Assembly: GCA_035652815.1 (NCBI GenBank)
Contig: DASRDB010000006.1
Location: 186,001-250,000, forward strand
Reading direction: 5' to 3'
DNA: 64,000 nucleotides
Source: DASRDB01 sp035652815
GTDB lineage: Bacteria; Chloroflexota; Ktedonobacteria; Ktedonobacterales; Ktedonobacteraceae
Below the pieces are notes generated by a model. It did no database searches and was not told the DNA's origin. It worked only from the letters and a program-made list of their open reading frames with translations. The position numbers were made by a program, and so were the translations under genes. This document shows positions 44,327 to 53,285 of the stretch, one piece after another (the first letter of the stretch is position 1; each line of letters starts with the position of its first letter).

Positions 44327-46912
44327 ATGCTTGTACCGATTTCATGGTTAAAAGAATATGTAGACCTTGATTTGCCTCTGGCGCAGTTGGCGGAGCGGCT
44401 GACGCTGGCGGGGTTGGAGATTGAGGCGATAGAGAAGACGGGCGACTGGTGGGACCCGGAGACGATTGTGGTTGGACAGATACTGGCCGTGAAGCCGCAT
44501 CCTAATGCTGATCGATTGGTGCTGGTAGATGTAGACTATGGCGGCGGGCAGCCGGAGCAGGTGGTGACGGGCGCGCCCAACCTGTTCGAGTATAAGGGGC
44601 GCGAGGATTTGCCGGTTTTGAAAGTGGCCTTCGCCCGTTCTGGTGCGGTATTGATCGATGCGTATAGCGAGCAGCAGCCGCGACCGAAGAAGAAACTGAA
44701 GCCATCGAAGATTCGCGGCATTCCCTCGAACGGCATGGTTTGCTCAGAGCGCGAACTGGGGTTGAGTGATGAACATGAGGGCATTTTGCTCTTGCCGGAG
44801 GACGCGCCCGTTGGGATGCCTTTGCGCGATTACCTGGGCGACGAGGTGTTGTCGCTTGGGCTGACGGTGGACATGGCCCGGTGCTTGAACATGATTGGTG
44901 TGGCGCGTGAAGTGGCGGCGCTGACCGAGGCGCGGCTGCACCTGCCTGAAGATACGCTGCCTGCAACCGTTGGCGAGGGCAGGGCTGAAGATTATGTGGC
45001 GGTGGAGATTGCTGATCCTGACCTGTGCAATCGCTACACCGGGATGATTATTCGCGATGTGCAGATTGGTGAGTCGCCTAAATGGATGCAGGAGCGTTTG
45101 ACTAAGGCGGGGATGCGCCCGATCAGCAACGTGGTTGATATTACCAACTACGTGATGCTTGAGTGGGGGCAGCCGTTGCACGCCTTCGACTATGATCTGC
45201 TGCTTGAGCGGGCGAAACGGTCGGGCGCAGAGAAGCCGGTGATTATCGTGCGGCGGGCGCATCTGGGCGAGAAGATGACCACGCTGGATGGCGTGGAGCG
45301 TGAACTGGACGAGTCGATGCTGCTGATTACGGATATGCTTGGTCCAATTGCCATTGCAGGCGTGATGGGCGGCGCGGAAACAGAGGTAAACGAGAACACG
45401 CGTAACGTGCTGTTGGAGTCGGCCACCTTCGATAATATCAGCAACCGGCGTACCGCGCAGAAATTGAAGCTGCCCAGCGAGGCCAGCCAGCGCTTCACAC
45501 GCGGCATTCCGGCTACGCTGAATGCTATCGCGGCGCGGCGGGCGGCGAGTTTGATGCATGATTACGCGCAGGGAAAGATAGTGCCGGGGATAGTTGATAC
45601 CTATCCGGTGCCGCAGGAAGAGCGCGTGGTGTATACGACGCGCAGCGATATCCGGCGATTGCTCGGCATGGATCTTTCCCTGGAGGAGATTGCGGCCAGT
45701 CTGGCGCGATTAGATTTCCAGTGCGAGCAGCTTTATGGACTGCCTCAGCCTCGCTCAGAGATGGGCCGGGGCGTCTTCGGGCTGCATATCGATGAGGGCG
45801 AGCCGCTTTTGCGCTGCGTTGTTCCCTGGCATCGCCTGGACATTTCAGTGCCTGCCGACCTCGCGGAAGAGGTAGCGCGTGTCATCGGCTATGACCGGAT
45901 TCCCATGACGCTGATGAGTGATACCCTGCCGCCACAGCATCGCAATCTGCAACTGGAGACCGAGGAGAAGATACGCGATATCCTGGTGGGCTGCGGTCTG
46001 CAAGAAACGATCAGCTATTCGTTGACGACGGTGGAGAATCACGATAAATTCAATCGTGGGAGGCCAACTGCCGAGGAAGCCCATATTCCGTTCGTTACGC
46101 TGCTCAATCCACTTTCGGCAAAGCGCAACGTGATGCGGCGCTCGATGCAGGTGAGCGCGCTGGAGAATCTGGCGTATAACTATCGCTATACACAGCGTTA
46201 TGCCGTCTTCGAGGTGGGCAAGGTCTACTGGCCGGAAGGTGGGGATGGTGTGCGACCGGATGAAGACCCGCGCCTGTGCATCTTACTGACGGGGCCGCGT
46301 CGTCCGGTCAGTCTGTATCCAGACCCGGCGGGTGCGCAGAATTTCGATTTCTTCGATCTGAAGGGCATCGTTGAGACGATGTTGCAGCGGTTGGGCTTCA
46401 GCGATGAGGATGTCGAGTATATTCCGGTGCGCGACAATCCTACGTATACGAGAACGTGCGCGCTGATTAAGTTGAAAGGCGAATCGCTAGGCATTATGGG
46501 AGAGCTTGACCCGGAGGTATTGCTCAAGTTCGATATTCCGGTGAGCGCCCCCGTTTTCGCGGCTGAGATGCATATCAAGTCGCTTGTAAGGCCGAGCTGG
46601 CAGTTGCAGGCGATGAAGCCGATCAGCAATTTCCCGCCAGTGGTGGAAGACCTGGCCTTCGTGGTTGGCGAAGAGGTGCCTGCCGCAAAGGTATTAGAGG
46701 CGATACGCAAGGCGGGCGGTTCCCTGCTGAGCAAGACCGAACTGTTCGACATCTATCGCGGCAAGCCATTGGCTGAGGGTCAGAAGTCGCTGGCCTATCA
46801 CCTGACCTACGAGAGCGTGGACGAACCGCTCAAGGAGTCGCAGGTGGTGAGTGCGCGCAATCGCATTATACGGCGCGTGAGTGAAGCGGTTGGGGGAACG
46901 TTGCGCGAATAG
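44327..46912 (+). CDS. pheT: Phenylalanyl-tRNA synthetase beta subunit
   Basis: An 861-residue subunit. The start is the ATG at 44327 (MLVPISWLKEYVDLDLPLAQ) after AGGAGAAGAG; a longer frame overlapping pheS is a shadow. Domains: N-terminal domain and EMAP/tRNA-binding-like domain (about 40-160), B3/B4 editing domain (about 210-400), B5 (about 405-500), the catalytic-like core (about 520-700) and the C-terminal ferredoxin-fold anticodon-binding domain (KPISNFPPVVEDLAFVVGEE onward). It is co-transcribed with pheS under T-box control. Confidence 0.97.
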   Translation: MLVPISWLKEYVDLDLPLAQLAERLTLAGLEIEAIEKTGDWWDPETIVVGQILAVKPHPNADRLVLVDVDYGGGQPEQVVTGAPNLFEYKGREDLPVLKVAFARSGAVLIDAYSEQQPRPKKKLKPSKIRGIPSNGMVCSERELGLSDEHEGILLLPEDAPVGMPLRDYLGDEVLSLGLTVDMARCLNMIGVAREVAALTEARLHLPEDTLPATVGEGRAEDYVAVEIADPDLCNRYTGMIIRDVQIGESPKWMQERLTKAGMRPISNVVDITNYVMLEWGQPLHAFDYDLLLERAKRSGAEKPVIIVRRAHLGEKMTTLDGVERELDESMLLITDMLGPIAIAGVMGGAETEVNENTRNVLLESATFDNISNRRTAQKLKLPSEASQRFTRGIPATLNAIAARRAASLMHDYAQGKIVPGIVDTYPVPQEERVVYTTRSDIRRLLGMDLSLEEIAASLARLDFQCEQLYGLPQPRSEMGRGVFGLHIDEGEPLLRCVVPWHRLDISVPADLAEEVARVIGYDRIPMTLMSDTLPPQHRNLQLETEEKIRDILVGCGLQETISYSLTTVENHDKFNRGRPTAEEAHIPFVTLLNPLSAKRNVMRRSMQVSALENLAYNYRYTQRYAVFEVGKVYWPEGGDGVRPDEDPRLCILLTGPRRPVSLYPDPAGAQNFDFFDLKGIVETMLQRLGFSDEDVEYIPVRDNPTYTRTCALIKLKGESLGIMGELDPEVLLKFDIPVSAPVFAAEMHIKSLVRPSWQLQAMKPISNFPPVVEDLAFVVGEEVPAAKVLEAIRKAGGSLLSKTELFDIYRGKPLAEGQKSLAYHLTYESVDEPLKESQVVSARNRIIRRVSEAVGGTLRE

Positions 46913-46918
46913 ATTGGG

Positions 46919-46974
46919 GAAGGCAGGCAGAGCGGCCATCCATGCGCGCATGGATGGCCGCTCTGCCTGCCTTC
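46919..46974. repeat. 56-bp perfect palindrome between convergent genes
   Basis: A perfect palindrome without a loop: each 28-nt half mirrors the other around CATGCG|CGCATG. It begins 6 bp after the pheT stop and its right end overlaps the stop codon of the GH13 gene. It most likely terminates both transcripts, although no T-run flanks it. Confidence 0.85.
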
Positions 46975-48553
46975 AGAAGATGAGTAGTCCCTCGTTGCCT
47001 CGCAGGTGTATTTCTGAGAGATCGATATGTTCCTCGCGGTCAAGATGGGTAGAGAGCATGACCTGGCCTTGTTCTTGCAACGATACCACCTGATCGTTTG
47101 ATGAGAAGTTGAGAACGACCAGGCAGCGTTGATCGGCGTGCTGGCGCGTGTAGACAAAACAATTCGGATTGGGCTGGTCGATGGATTGATATGAGCCAAT
47201 GTTGAGAGCGGGATAGGTGCGGCGGAGGGTTAGTAACCTGTGTACCAGCGTCAAAAAGGAACGCGGGTCATCTTGCTCAACAGCGACGTTGTAGGTCTGA
47301 TAGTCATTTGCGACAGGCAACCAGGGTTTTATGTTTGGAGGGCAGAAACCGGCGTTGGGGCTGGTATCCCATTGCATGGGTGTGCGCATGGGATCGCGGC
47401 TGTATCCGGGGGAATACTTTCCTTGTGGGTCTTGTATCAGCTCTGGCGGAATAGCCACATTTTGCATGCCCAACTCATCTCCGTAGTAGCAGGTGGGCGT
47501 TCCGCGCAGCGTGAGTAAGAGCATCTGGGCCACTCGCGCCTGTTCTCGTCCTACGCGCGAGGCGATGTGGGGGCGATCATGATTGCCCAGCACCCAGTTG
47601 GGCCACGCTCCCTGTGGCAGCATGCCTTCATATGTATCAACCGCGTGGCGGATTGTGCTGGCTTCCCAGGACGAGAGCGTCACAAATTGGAAATTGAAAG
47701 GTAGCTGAACCTCGTCTAGCTGTTCGCCGTAGTAGTGTATCAGGTTTTGCACTGGCAGGTAGATTTCGCCGATCAATACGCGCTCGCCGTAGCTATTGGC
47801 AATGGCGCGCATTTCCCGCACAATGTCGTGTATTTCGGGCTGATCTCCAATGTACAGGCCAATTTGACGCGCATAGGGAGGGTCGCCCGGCTTCCAGGAA
47901 GGATTCTCGGGGTTATCGCGGAACTGCTCATCTTTGATCAATAACCAGAGGACATCGATGCGAAAGCCATCGATACCCCGGTCGAACCAGAAGCGCAAGA
48001 CATTGTACATGGCTTCGCGCACCTGGGGATTGCGCCAATTAAGGTCGGGCTGTTTTACATCGAACAGGTGCAGGTAGTACTGTCCGGTTTGTTCGTCGAA
48101 TTGCCAGGCGGGGCCACCGAACCGGCTGGTCCAGTTATTGGGAGGACCACCACCGGGAGCAGGGTCTTTCCAGATATACCAGTCGCGTTTAGGATTCGCG
48201 CGGCTGGAACGTGATTCCTGAAACCAGGGATGCTCGTCGGAGGTGTGATTGGGCACGAAATCCAGGATGACTTTGAGATTTTGCTGGTGTGCCTGTTGAA
48301 GCAGGGTGTCCAGGTCGGCCAGGGTTCCGAAGAGGGGATGGACACCGGTGTAATCGCTGATGTCATACCCAAAATCGGCCATCGGAGATGGGTAGATGGG
48401 TGAGAGCCAGATGGCATCTACACCGAGCCAGCGCAAGTAATCCAGTTTTTGAGTGATACCAGGGAGGTCACCTACGCCATCGCCATTGCTATCGAAAAAA
48501 CTACGCGGGTAAACCTGATAAATTACGCCTGTTTGCCACCAGGAATAAGCCAT
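46973..48553 (-). CDS. Alpha-glucosidase, glycoside hydrolase family 13 (oligo-1,6-glucosidase type)
   Basis: A 526-residue cytoplasmic glucosidase. GH13 regions are intact: DFVPNHTSDEHPWF (region I), GFRIDVLW with the nucleophile aspartate, LIGEIYL with the acid/base glutamate, and VLGNHDRPHI with the transition-state aspartate. An SNGDGVGDLPGI calcium-type loop is near the N-terminus. It should release glucose from malto- or isomalto-oligosaccharides. There is no signal peptide. The next gene upstream on the same strand is 20 bp away, so the two are probably one operon. Confidence 0.95.
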   Translation of the reverse strand: MAYSWWQTGVIYQVYPRSFFDSNGDGVGDLPGITQKLDYLRWLGVDAIWLSPIYPSPMADFGYDISDYTGVHPLFGTLADLDTLLQQAHQQNLKVILDFVPNHTSDEHPWFQESRSSRANPKRDWYIWKDPAPGGGPPNNWTSRFGGPAWQFDEQTGQYYLHLFDVKQPDLNWRNPQVREAMYNVLRFWFDRGIDGFRIDVLWLLIKDEQFRDNPENPSWKPGDPPYARQIGLYIGDQPEIHDIVREMRAIANSYGERVLIGEIYLPVQNLIHYYGEQLDEVQLPFNFQFVTLSSWEASTIRHAVDTYEGMLPQGAWPNWVLGNHDRPHIASRVGREQARVAQMLLLTLRGTPTCYYGDELGMQNVAIPPELIQDPQGKYSPGYSRDPMRTPMQWDTSPNAGFCPPNIKPWLPVANDYQTYNVAVEQDDPRSFLTLVHRLLTLRRTYPALNIGSYQSIDQPNPNCFVYTRQHADQRCLVVLNFSSNDQVVSLQEQGQVMLSTHLDREEHIDLSEIHLRGNEGLLIF

Positions 48554-48573
48554 AGATTGTGTTGTTCCTTCCC

Positions 48574-50319
48574 TTATTTGATGCGGTGTCCGTATTTGAT
48601 GCGGTATCCATCGCTTTCATTATTGAAAATCCAGCCGACGACTTCGCCAATGCGGATATCGTCGTAGATGTAGCCTTCGATAGTGACGGCCGCGGAGCCG
48701 CGCCCGCGCAGTTGCTGGCGGCTGCGCTCCATTTTCTCAAAGCGGTCGAGCCAGAGCGACATATTTTTGTGACGCAGGTCCACCCAACCTTTTTGTGCCC
48801 AGGTGTCGATGTCCTTGCTGGTGACGGGCACTTCGGGTTCGAGGTATTCGGGGATGCGAATGTGTGGGCCGCGAATGAGGGTTTTCCCGTCGGGCAGCAG
48901 GATGGGCAGGCCAACCGAGATGATGGTCTGGCACATCTGATTGAATTCATAGGTGTTGAGCAGTTCTTGCAGGTCTTCGGAAAGTTCTTCGGGTGTGTTT
49001 TCCAGCACCTCGTCGAGCGTTTTGTAACGCAGCTTGAAGAGTTCAGCTTCCCAGAGCAGTTTGGAGAGTTCGGGCGGGCCGAGTTGTCCCAGGGCGACGC
49101 TATGGGTGCCGGTTTCGGATTCGAGACGGGCGAGGTCGGTGAGAGCCTGGTGGCGCAGGTAGCCAGCGCGGTAGGTGGGATTCATGACCGCGCTATCGAT
49201 GGTGGCGATGACGTCGCGTCCGGTGGTGTTGCCCTGAATCTCCATCGCCACTTCGTGCGCGATTTCTTCAGGGGTGATGAACTCCATCTGGCCCATTGTG
49301 GTGATGGTTTCAAACTCGCCTTTGGTGAAGAGGCCGTTTTCGCCTGTGTCGATGATGGGCAGGCGCAGTTCTCCACCGTCTTCGTATTCTTCTTCTGGCT
49401 CGTGCAGGACAAGATGATTGTTCAATACCTGAACTTTGCCGTTGTAGCGATGCACGATCTGGCCGAATTTGCCACGCGCAGGAATGGCGCGGTACTCGAC
49501 GTCGGCGTAGCCGATCATACCGCCCGGCTTGATCTCTTTGACAATCGGGCTGCCTGCGGTGCGTGCCATGAGGAAGAGCAGGCCGGTGTGCGCAAAGGCA
49601 ACGGCGGTTTTGGTGATGAGTTGCGCCGAGGGCTTATCTTCGCTATGGGTGTAGGGAATGTTGAGGCCCATGCCGCCTGTTCCGGTGGTGCCGATTTTGA
49701 GGTAGACGCGGGTGTGATGCTCGACCATTGCGCGGTGCAGCAGGAAGACGTGGCGAATCAATTCGGGAAGCGACTGGCTCAGCAGGAGTTCGTAAAGGGC
49801 GTGGCTGGTTGGTTCGAGCATGCTTTCAGGATTCGATTGGCTGCTGTCCTGAATGGCTGCGAGCAGGTCTTCGACGCGCCGCCGGGCCTGAAACGAGGCT
49901 GTGTAGACGTTTTGATAGCTGATGGCGGTGGCGGTATTGATGCTATCGATAATTACATCGGGTTGGTGACGGGCGATGAGTTGGACGAGATAGGAACGCT
50001 CGTAAGCCTGGTCGATGTTGCCGAAGAGGTCTTCGTATAAGGCTTCGCGATGCGCGGGATTATTGAGCAGCGTCCGGGGGTTCTCATTCGCGAACTCCTG
50101 GCGCACAAAGATGTTGCCATGTTCTCCAACCCAGCGGACGGGCCGATTGGTCGTGACTTTGCGCAGTTCGTCAAGCGCGTGGTCTACTTCTCGCTCAAAA
50201 AGCGCGGCGATGACGATTTTGCTGGGATTCAGATTGTTGTCGGTAGCAAGGCGGCGGGCAATCTGCTTGCCAACCAGGCCAGCGCCGCCCAGGATAAGAA
50301 AACATTCGCCACGGGGCAT
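48574..50319 (-). CDS. Large Rossmann-fold protein, NAD-dependent epimerase/SDR-like
   Basis: A 581-residue protein. FLILGGAGLVGKQIARRLAT at residues 7-26 is a dinucleotide-binding GxxGxxG motif of the extended-SDR type. The QPDVIIDSINTATAISYQN region then resembles the strand that follows cofactor binding in such enzymes. No YxxxK pair stands out, and the length is about twice that of a normal SDR; the C-terminal 300 residues are not recognised. It has a plain ATG after GAGGTG. It is transcribed with the GH13 gene, so a sugar or glycan role is possible but unproven. Confidence 0.7.
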   Translation of the reverse strand: MPRGECFLILGGAGLVGKQIARRLATDNNLNPSKIVIAALFEREVDHALDELRKVTTNRPVRWVGEHGNIFVRQEFANENPRTLLNNPAHREALYEDLFGNIDQAYERSYLVQLIARHQPDVIIDSINTATAISYQNVYTASFQARRRVEDLLAAIQDSSQSNPESMLEPTSHALYELLLSQSLPELIRHVFLLHRAMVEHHTRVYLKIGTTGTGGMGLNIPYTHSEDKPSAQLITKTAVAFAHTGLLFLMARTAGSPIVKEIKPGGMIGYADVEYRAIPARGKFGQIVHRYNGKVQVLNNHLVLHEPEEEYEDGGELRLPIIDTGENGLFTKGEFETITTMGQMEFITPEEIAHEVAMEIQGNTTGRDVIATIDSAVMNPTYRAGYLRHQALTDLARLESETGTHSVALGQLGPPELSKLLWEAELFKLRYKTLDEVLENTPEELSEDLQELLNTYEFNQMCQTIISVGLPILLPDGKTLIRGPHIRIPEYLEPEVPVTSKDIDTWAQKGWVDLRHKNMSLWLDRFEKMERSRQQLRGRGSAAVTIEGYIYDDIRIGEVVGWIFNNESDGYRIKYGHRIK

Positions 50320-50424
50320 CTTCGCACCTCACAGAATAATGGGCAGAACGGTCTTTGTTCTTTGTATCAGGATAAACGTTGGAAGTTGCTGGTGTCAAGG
50401 AAGGGGTGAGGCGTGTGGGGGAAT

Positions 50425-50502
50425 GAGCCAGGGCGACCGCAAGGGTACGCCCCTACTATACTCATCCATAGTAGGGGCGTACCCTTGCGGTCGCCCTGGC
50501 TC
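50425..50502. repeat. GGGCGACCGCAAGGGTACG inverted repeat, 35-bp arms
   Basis: Arms at 50425-50459 and 50468-50502 are exact complements separated by 8 nt. It is the sister of the element at 41307-41399. It lies between divergent genes, upstream of the TPP enzyme. Confidence 0.85.
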
Positions 50503-50591
50503 CAAATAATTGGTAGAACCGTGAAGTGAGGGCGGTCAATATAATACAATAATTGCATTGTAATATCAGTCAGCAGGAAGGAGCAATCAAG

Positions 50592-52205
50592 GTGGCACAT
50601 CTCACAGGAGGACAGGCCGTTGTCGCGGCCTTAGAGGCGCATGGAGTGAATACGATATTTGGCATTCCGGGGGTGCATACGCTGCCTTTGTATGATGCCT
50701 TGCGCGATACCACAGGAATCCGCCATGTGTTGGGGAGGCATGAGCAGGGCGTGGGCTTCATGGCGGATGGCTATGCGCGCATCAGTGGAAAGGTTGGTGT
50801 GGCCTCGACAATTACAGGGCCAGGAGTGACCAATATTGCCACGCCAGTTGCGGATGCATATGCCGATTCGATTCCTCTGCTGGTGATTGCCTCATCTTTG
50901 CCTGCGGGTTCCAGAGGACGGGCGAAAGGCGAATTACATGAAATCAAGGATCAATTTGGGATGATGGAGGCGCTGTCGGGCTGGACGCGCAGGGTGGATT
51001 TTGTGGAGGAGATACCGGAAGCTATTCGCGACGCCTTCCGCGCTTTGCAGATGGGCCGACCGCGAGGCGCGTATATAGAGATACCGCTGGATGTGCTGGC
51101 GCAAAGAGCTGATGTGCAGATTATGGAGCCTGCACCGATTACCTTGCCGCAACCAACAGAGGCACAAATTACAGAGTTGGCGCAATTGTTGGGAGAGGCA
51201 CGGCGTCCGTTGATTATCGCGGGCAGGGGCGTTACAGCTTCGGGGGCGAATGCGCAACTGGTGCGGCTTGCTGAGAGGCTGGGTGCGCCAGTATTACTGG
51301 ATGATAAAAACCGGGATACATTGCCGACGGAACATCCATTAGTGATAGCATCGTCCGGCTATGGAGTGCCACGCGAATTGAGGGCGCTGGTGAGCGATTC
51401 GGATGTGGTGCTGGTATTGGGAAGCAAGTTGAGCGAGGAGCGGACGGGACGGGGCAAACTGCATATACCGGGGAAGATTGCGCAGGTTGATATCGACCCG
51501 GCTGAAATTGGAAGGCAGTATCCCGTTGCGTTGGGAATTGTTTCTGATGTGCGGTTGGCGCTTGATGCGTTGTTGGGAGCTTTGAAAGATAGCGATGGCG
51601 AGTGGGTTGCGCGAACGGAGGAAGTGAACCGCGTGCGAGAGGCATTGGCGGGATATGCGCAGCGAGCGTATGGGGATGGACTGCCATTTCTGGATGCAGT
51701 GCGAGCGGGGTTGCCGGAGCATGGCATAGTGGTGGCGGATATGACGATGCTGGGCTATGCGAGTGGGGAATATTTTCCGGTCTATGCGCCGCGCACGTAT
51801 ATTCATCCATCGGAGTTGTGCGCGATTGGCTGTGGGTTGCCGCTTGCGTTGGGAGCGAAGGCGGCGGCACCAGAGCAGCCTGTGGTGGCGCTGTGCGGCG
51901 ATGGCGGCTTTTTGCTGAATGCAGGCGAACTGGCAACGGCGGTGCAGGAGCAGCTTGACGTGGTGGTTGTGATTTTCAATGATGCGACGTATAGCGCCGT
52001 GAAGTTCGCGCAACGGCGGAGCTATGAGCGTCGATACATCGCTACTGATCTGGTTGCGCCTGATTACGTAGCGCTGGCGCAGGCCTTTGGCATACAGGGA
52101 GTGAAGACAAGCACGCCGGAAGAATTGCAGGCATGTCTACAAGAGGCAACCGGGCGTAGGGGTTCCACATTAATAGAGGTGCTGTTGCCGCCGAGGCAAT
52201 GGTAG
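50592..52205 (+). CDS. Thiamine pyrophosphate-dependent enzyme (AruI/acetolactate synthase-like)
   Basis: About 537 residues from the GTG at 50592, which follows AGGAAGGAG. N-terminal PYR domain with FGIPGVHTLPLYDAL and the catalytic glutamate in RHEQGVGFMADGYAR, then the central domain, then the C-terminal PP domain with the thiamine motif CGDGGFLLNAGE...NDATYSAVK (GDG to N). The start and HEQG region look most like 2-oxo acid decarboxylases of the AruI type (5-guanidino-2-oxopentanoate) rather than true IlvB; no IlvN partner is present. The reaction is therefore probably decarboxylation or carboligation of a 2-oxo acid. A methyltransferase gene follows 13 bp downstream. Confidence 0.88.
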   Translation: MAHLTGGQAVVAALEAHGVNTIFGIPGVHTLPLYDALRDTTGIRHVLGRHEQGVGFMADGYARISGKVGVASTITGPGVTNIATPVADAYADSIPLLVIASSLPAGSRGRAKGELHEIKDQFGMMEALSGWTRRVDFVEEIPEAIRDAFRALQMGRPRGAYIEIPLDVLAQRADVQIMEPAPITLPQPTEAQITELAQLLGEARRPLIIAGRGVTASGANAQLVRLAERLGAPVLLDDKNRDTLPTEHPLVIASSGYGVPRELRALVSDSDVVLVLGSKLSEERTGRGKLHIPGKIAQVDIDPAEIGRQYPVALGIVSDVRLALDALLGALKDSDGEWVARTEEVNRVREALAGYAQRAYGDGLPFLDAVRAGLPEHGIVVADMTMLGYASGEYFPVYAPRTYIHPSELCAIGCGLPLALGAKAAAPEQPVVALCGDGGFLLNAGELATAVQEQLDVVVVIFNDATYSAVKFAQRRSYERRYIATDLVAPDYVALAQAFGIQGVKTSTPEELQACLQEATGRRGSTLIEVLLPPRQW

Positions 52206-52218
52206 AGGATGTAGAAAA

Positions 52219-52752
52219 GTGAATCATAACGATCATGTGTTTCTATTGCGTAAGGGAGTCGAGGGCGCGGGAAAGGTCTGGGCCGATTTTGGTTCGGGGA
52301 CAGGCGCGTTCACGCTGGCGCTGGCTGATCTAATAGGGCCGGGCGGGCAGATTTATTCGCTTGACAAAGATAGAGGATCATTGCGCGAGCAGGAACGGGC
52401 GATGAGGAGTCGTTTTCCTGATGTGGCGGTAGAGTATATGAACGCGGATTTCACGCGACAGGTGAAGTTGCCGCCGTTGGATGGGATTGTGATGGCGAAT
52501 TCGCTGCATTTTGTGCGCAACAAAGGGCCTGTCTTGCAACTGGGGCGCAGCTATCTGCGCCCCGGCGGGAGGCTGCTGATTGTTGAATACAGCACTGATC
52601 GCGGGAATATGTGGGTGCCGCATCCCTTTACTTATCAAAGTTGGGAACGATTGGCTGCTGAAAACGGCTTTACGGGTACGCAGTTACTGGCGCGAGTTCC
52701 CAGCCGTTTCTTTGGTGAGATATACTCTGCCGTGAGTTTTTCGCCTGTTTGA
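52219..52752 (+). CDS. Class I SAM-dependent methyltransferase
   Basis: A 177-residue small methyltransferase. WADFGSGTGAFTLALADLIG is the SAM motif I, and the acidic SLDKDRGSL follows strand two. GIVMANSLHFVRNKG and YLRPGGRLLIVEY match motifs II and III of UbiE/Methyltransf_11 enzymes. It lacks an N-terminal extension, so it is nearly the minimal fold. It is in an operon with the TPP enzyme 13 bp upstream. Substrate unknown. Confidence 0.88.
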   Translation: MNHNDHVFLLRKGVEGAGKVWADFGSGTGAFTLALADLIGPGGQIYSLDKDRGSLREQERAMRSRFPDVAVEYMNADFTRQVKLPPLDGIVMANSLHFVRNKGPVLQLGRSYLRPGGRLLIVEYSTDRGNMWVPHPFTYQSWERLAAENGFTGTQLLARVPSRFFGEIYSAVSFSPV

Positions 52753-52772
52753 AAAAATGGGCCAAAAAAGGC

Positions 52773-52802
52773 TTGACAAGACGTGCCAGAATAGTGTACA
52801 TA
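52773..52802 (+). promoter_or_regulatory. Putative promoter of the Ro60/ubiquitin-like locus
   Basis: TTGACA at 52773-52778 is a consensus -35; TACATA at 52797-52802 lies 18 nt on, with TATATA close behind. Transcription would begin near 52809, giving a leader of about 90 nt before the 72-residue protein and running on through the Y RNAs. Confidence 0.5.
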
Positions 52803-52897
52803 TATAGCTGTGAATGTTATTGACAAATAACAAAGTGTTTGAGATCTGTAAACCTCAATACAGCTAAAGAAAAAAGCCGGGAAAGGAGGCATAGCCG

Positions 52898-53116
52898 ATG
52901 ACACAGTTGTTACAGCGCGCCCTACATGTACGCTTTGATGGACGGAGCGAAGAGTTGACGCTGGCTATGCTTGGATTGCAGAGTGACGCTACTGATGCGC
53001 AGATACTGCGTTCGGTAGAAGGACACTTCGATCTCCCGGCACACTACCTCGATAACCATGTCGTGGTTCGCACCAGCCAGGCGATCATTGTACGTCCAGA
53101 GGCCATCTACGGGTAA
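52898..53116 (+). CDS. Small candidate ubiquitin-like protein (beta-grasp layout, C-terminal Gly)
   Basis: A 72-residue protein with a strong ribosome site (AAAGGAGG, 8 nt before the ATG). Predicted order from the sequence: strand (ALHVRF), turn, strand (EELTLAMLGL), helix (DAQILRSVEGHFDL), then two strands (NHVVVRTS, QAIIVRP), ending EAIYG. The strand-strand-helix-strand-strand order is that of ubiquitin-like beta-grasp folds, and the terminal glycine is what an E1 would adenylate. A ThiF/E1-like gene lies in the same locus at 59203. I do not recognise the family by sequence; the modifier role is inference. It sits directly upstream of two Y-RNA-like RNAs and the TROVE gene. Confidence 0.55.
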   Translation: MTQLLQRALHVRFDGRSEELTLAMLGLQSDATDAQILRSVEGHFDLPAHYLDNHVVVRTSQAIIVRPEAIYG

Positions 53117-53123
53117 ATTTTTT

Positions 53124-53264
53124 GTCTGCCCTGTACTCTAACGGAGCGAGCTTACAAACGTTGCTCAATTGGTAGAGCATCAGCCTCAAAAGCTGATGGT
53201 TACAGGTTCGAGTCCTGTCGTCCATCCCGAAAGGGATAGCTCACTTGACTTGTACAGGGCAGGC
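53124..53264 (+). ncRNA. Y-RNA-like RNA 1 with tRNA mimic
   Basis: The ends form a 13-bp helix, GTCTGCCCTGTAC (53124-53136) with GTACAGGGCAGGC (53252-53264), one G-T wobble included. Inside are a D arm (GCTC/GAGC, 53163-53178), an anticodon-like arm with loop CTCAAAA (53180-53196), a T arm with loop TTCGAGT (53202-53218), and a capped hairpin ATCCC-GAAA-GGGAT (53224-53237) in place of an open acceptor stem. GAGCT/AGCTC (53148-53152 with 53238-53242) adds an inner helix. No CCA end is possible. The layout fits bacterial YrlA-type Y RNAs, which bind Ro60/Rsr. A tRNA finder may report the core as a Leu(CAA) pseudo-tRNA. Confidence 0.8.
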
Positions 53265-53285
53265 TTGAGATAAAACTTCTTATTT

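Noticed and set aside
48559..50040. 493-codon frame antisense to the Rossmann-fold protein
   Set aside because: Composition is that of a reverse shadow; the minus-strand frame has a dinucleotide-binding motif and a ribosome site.
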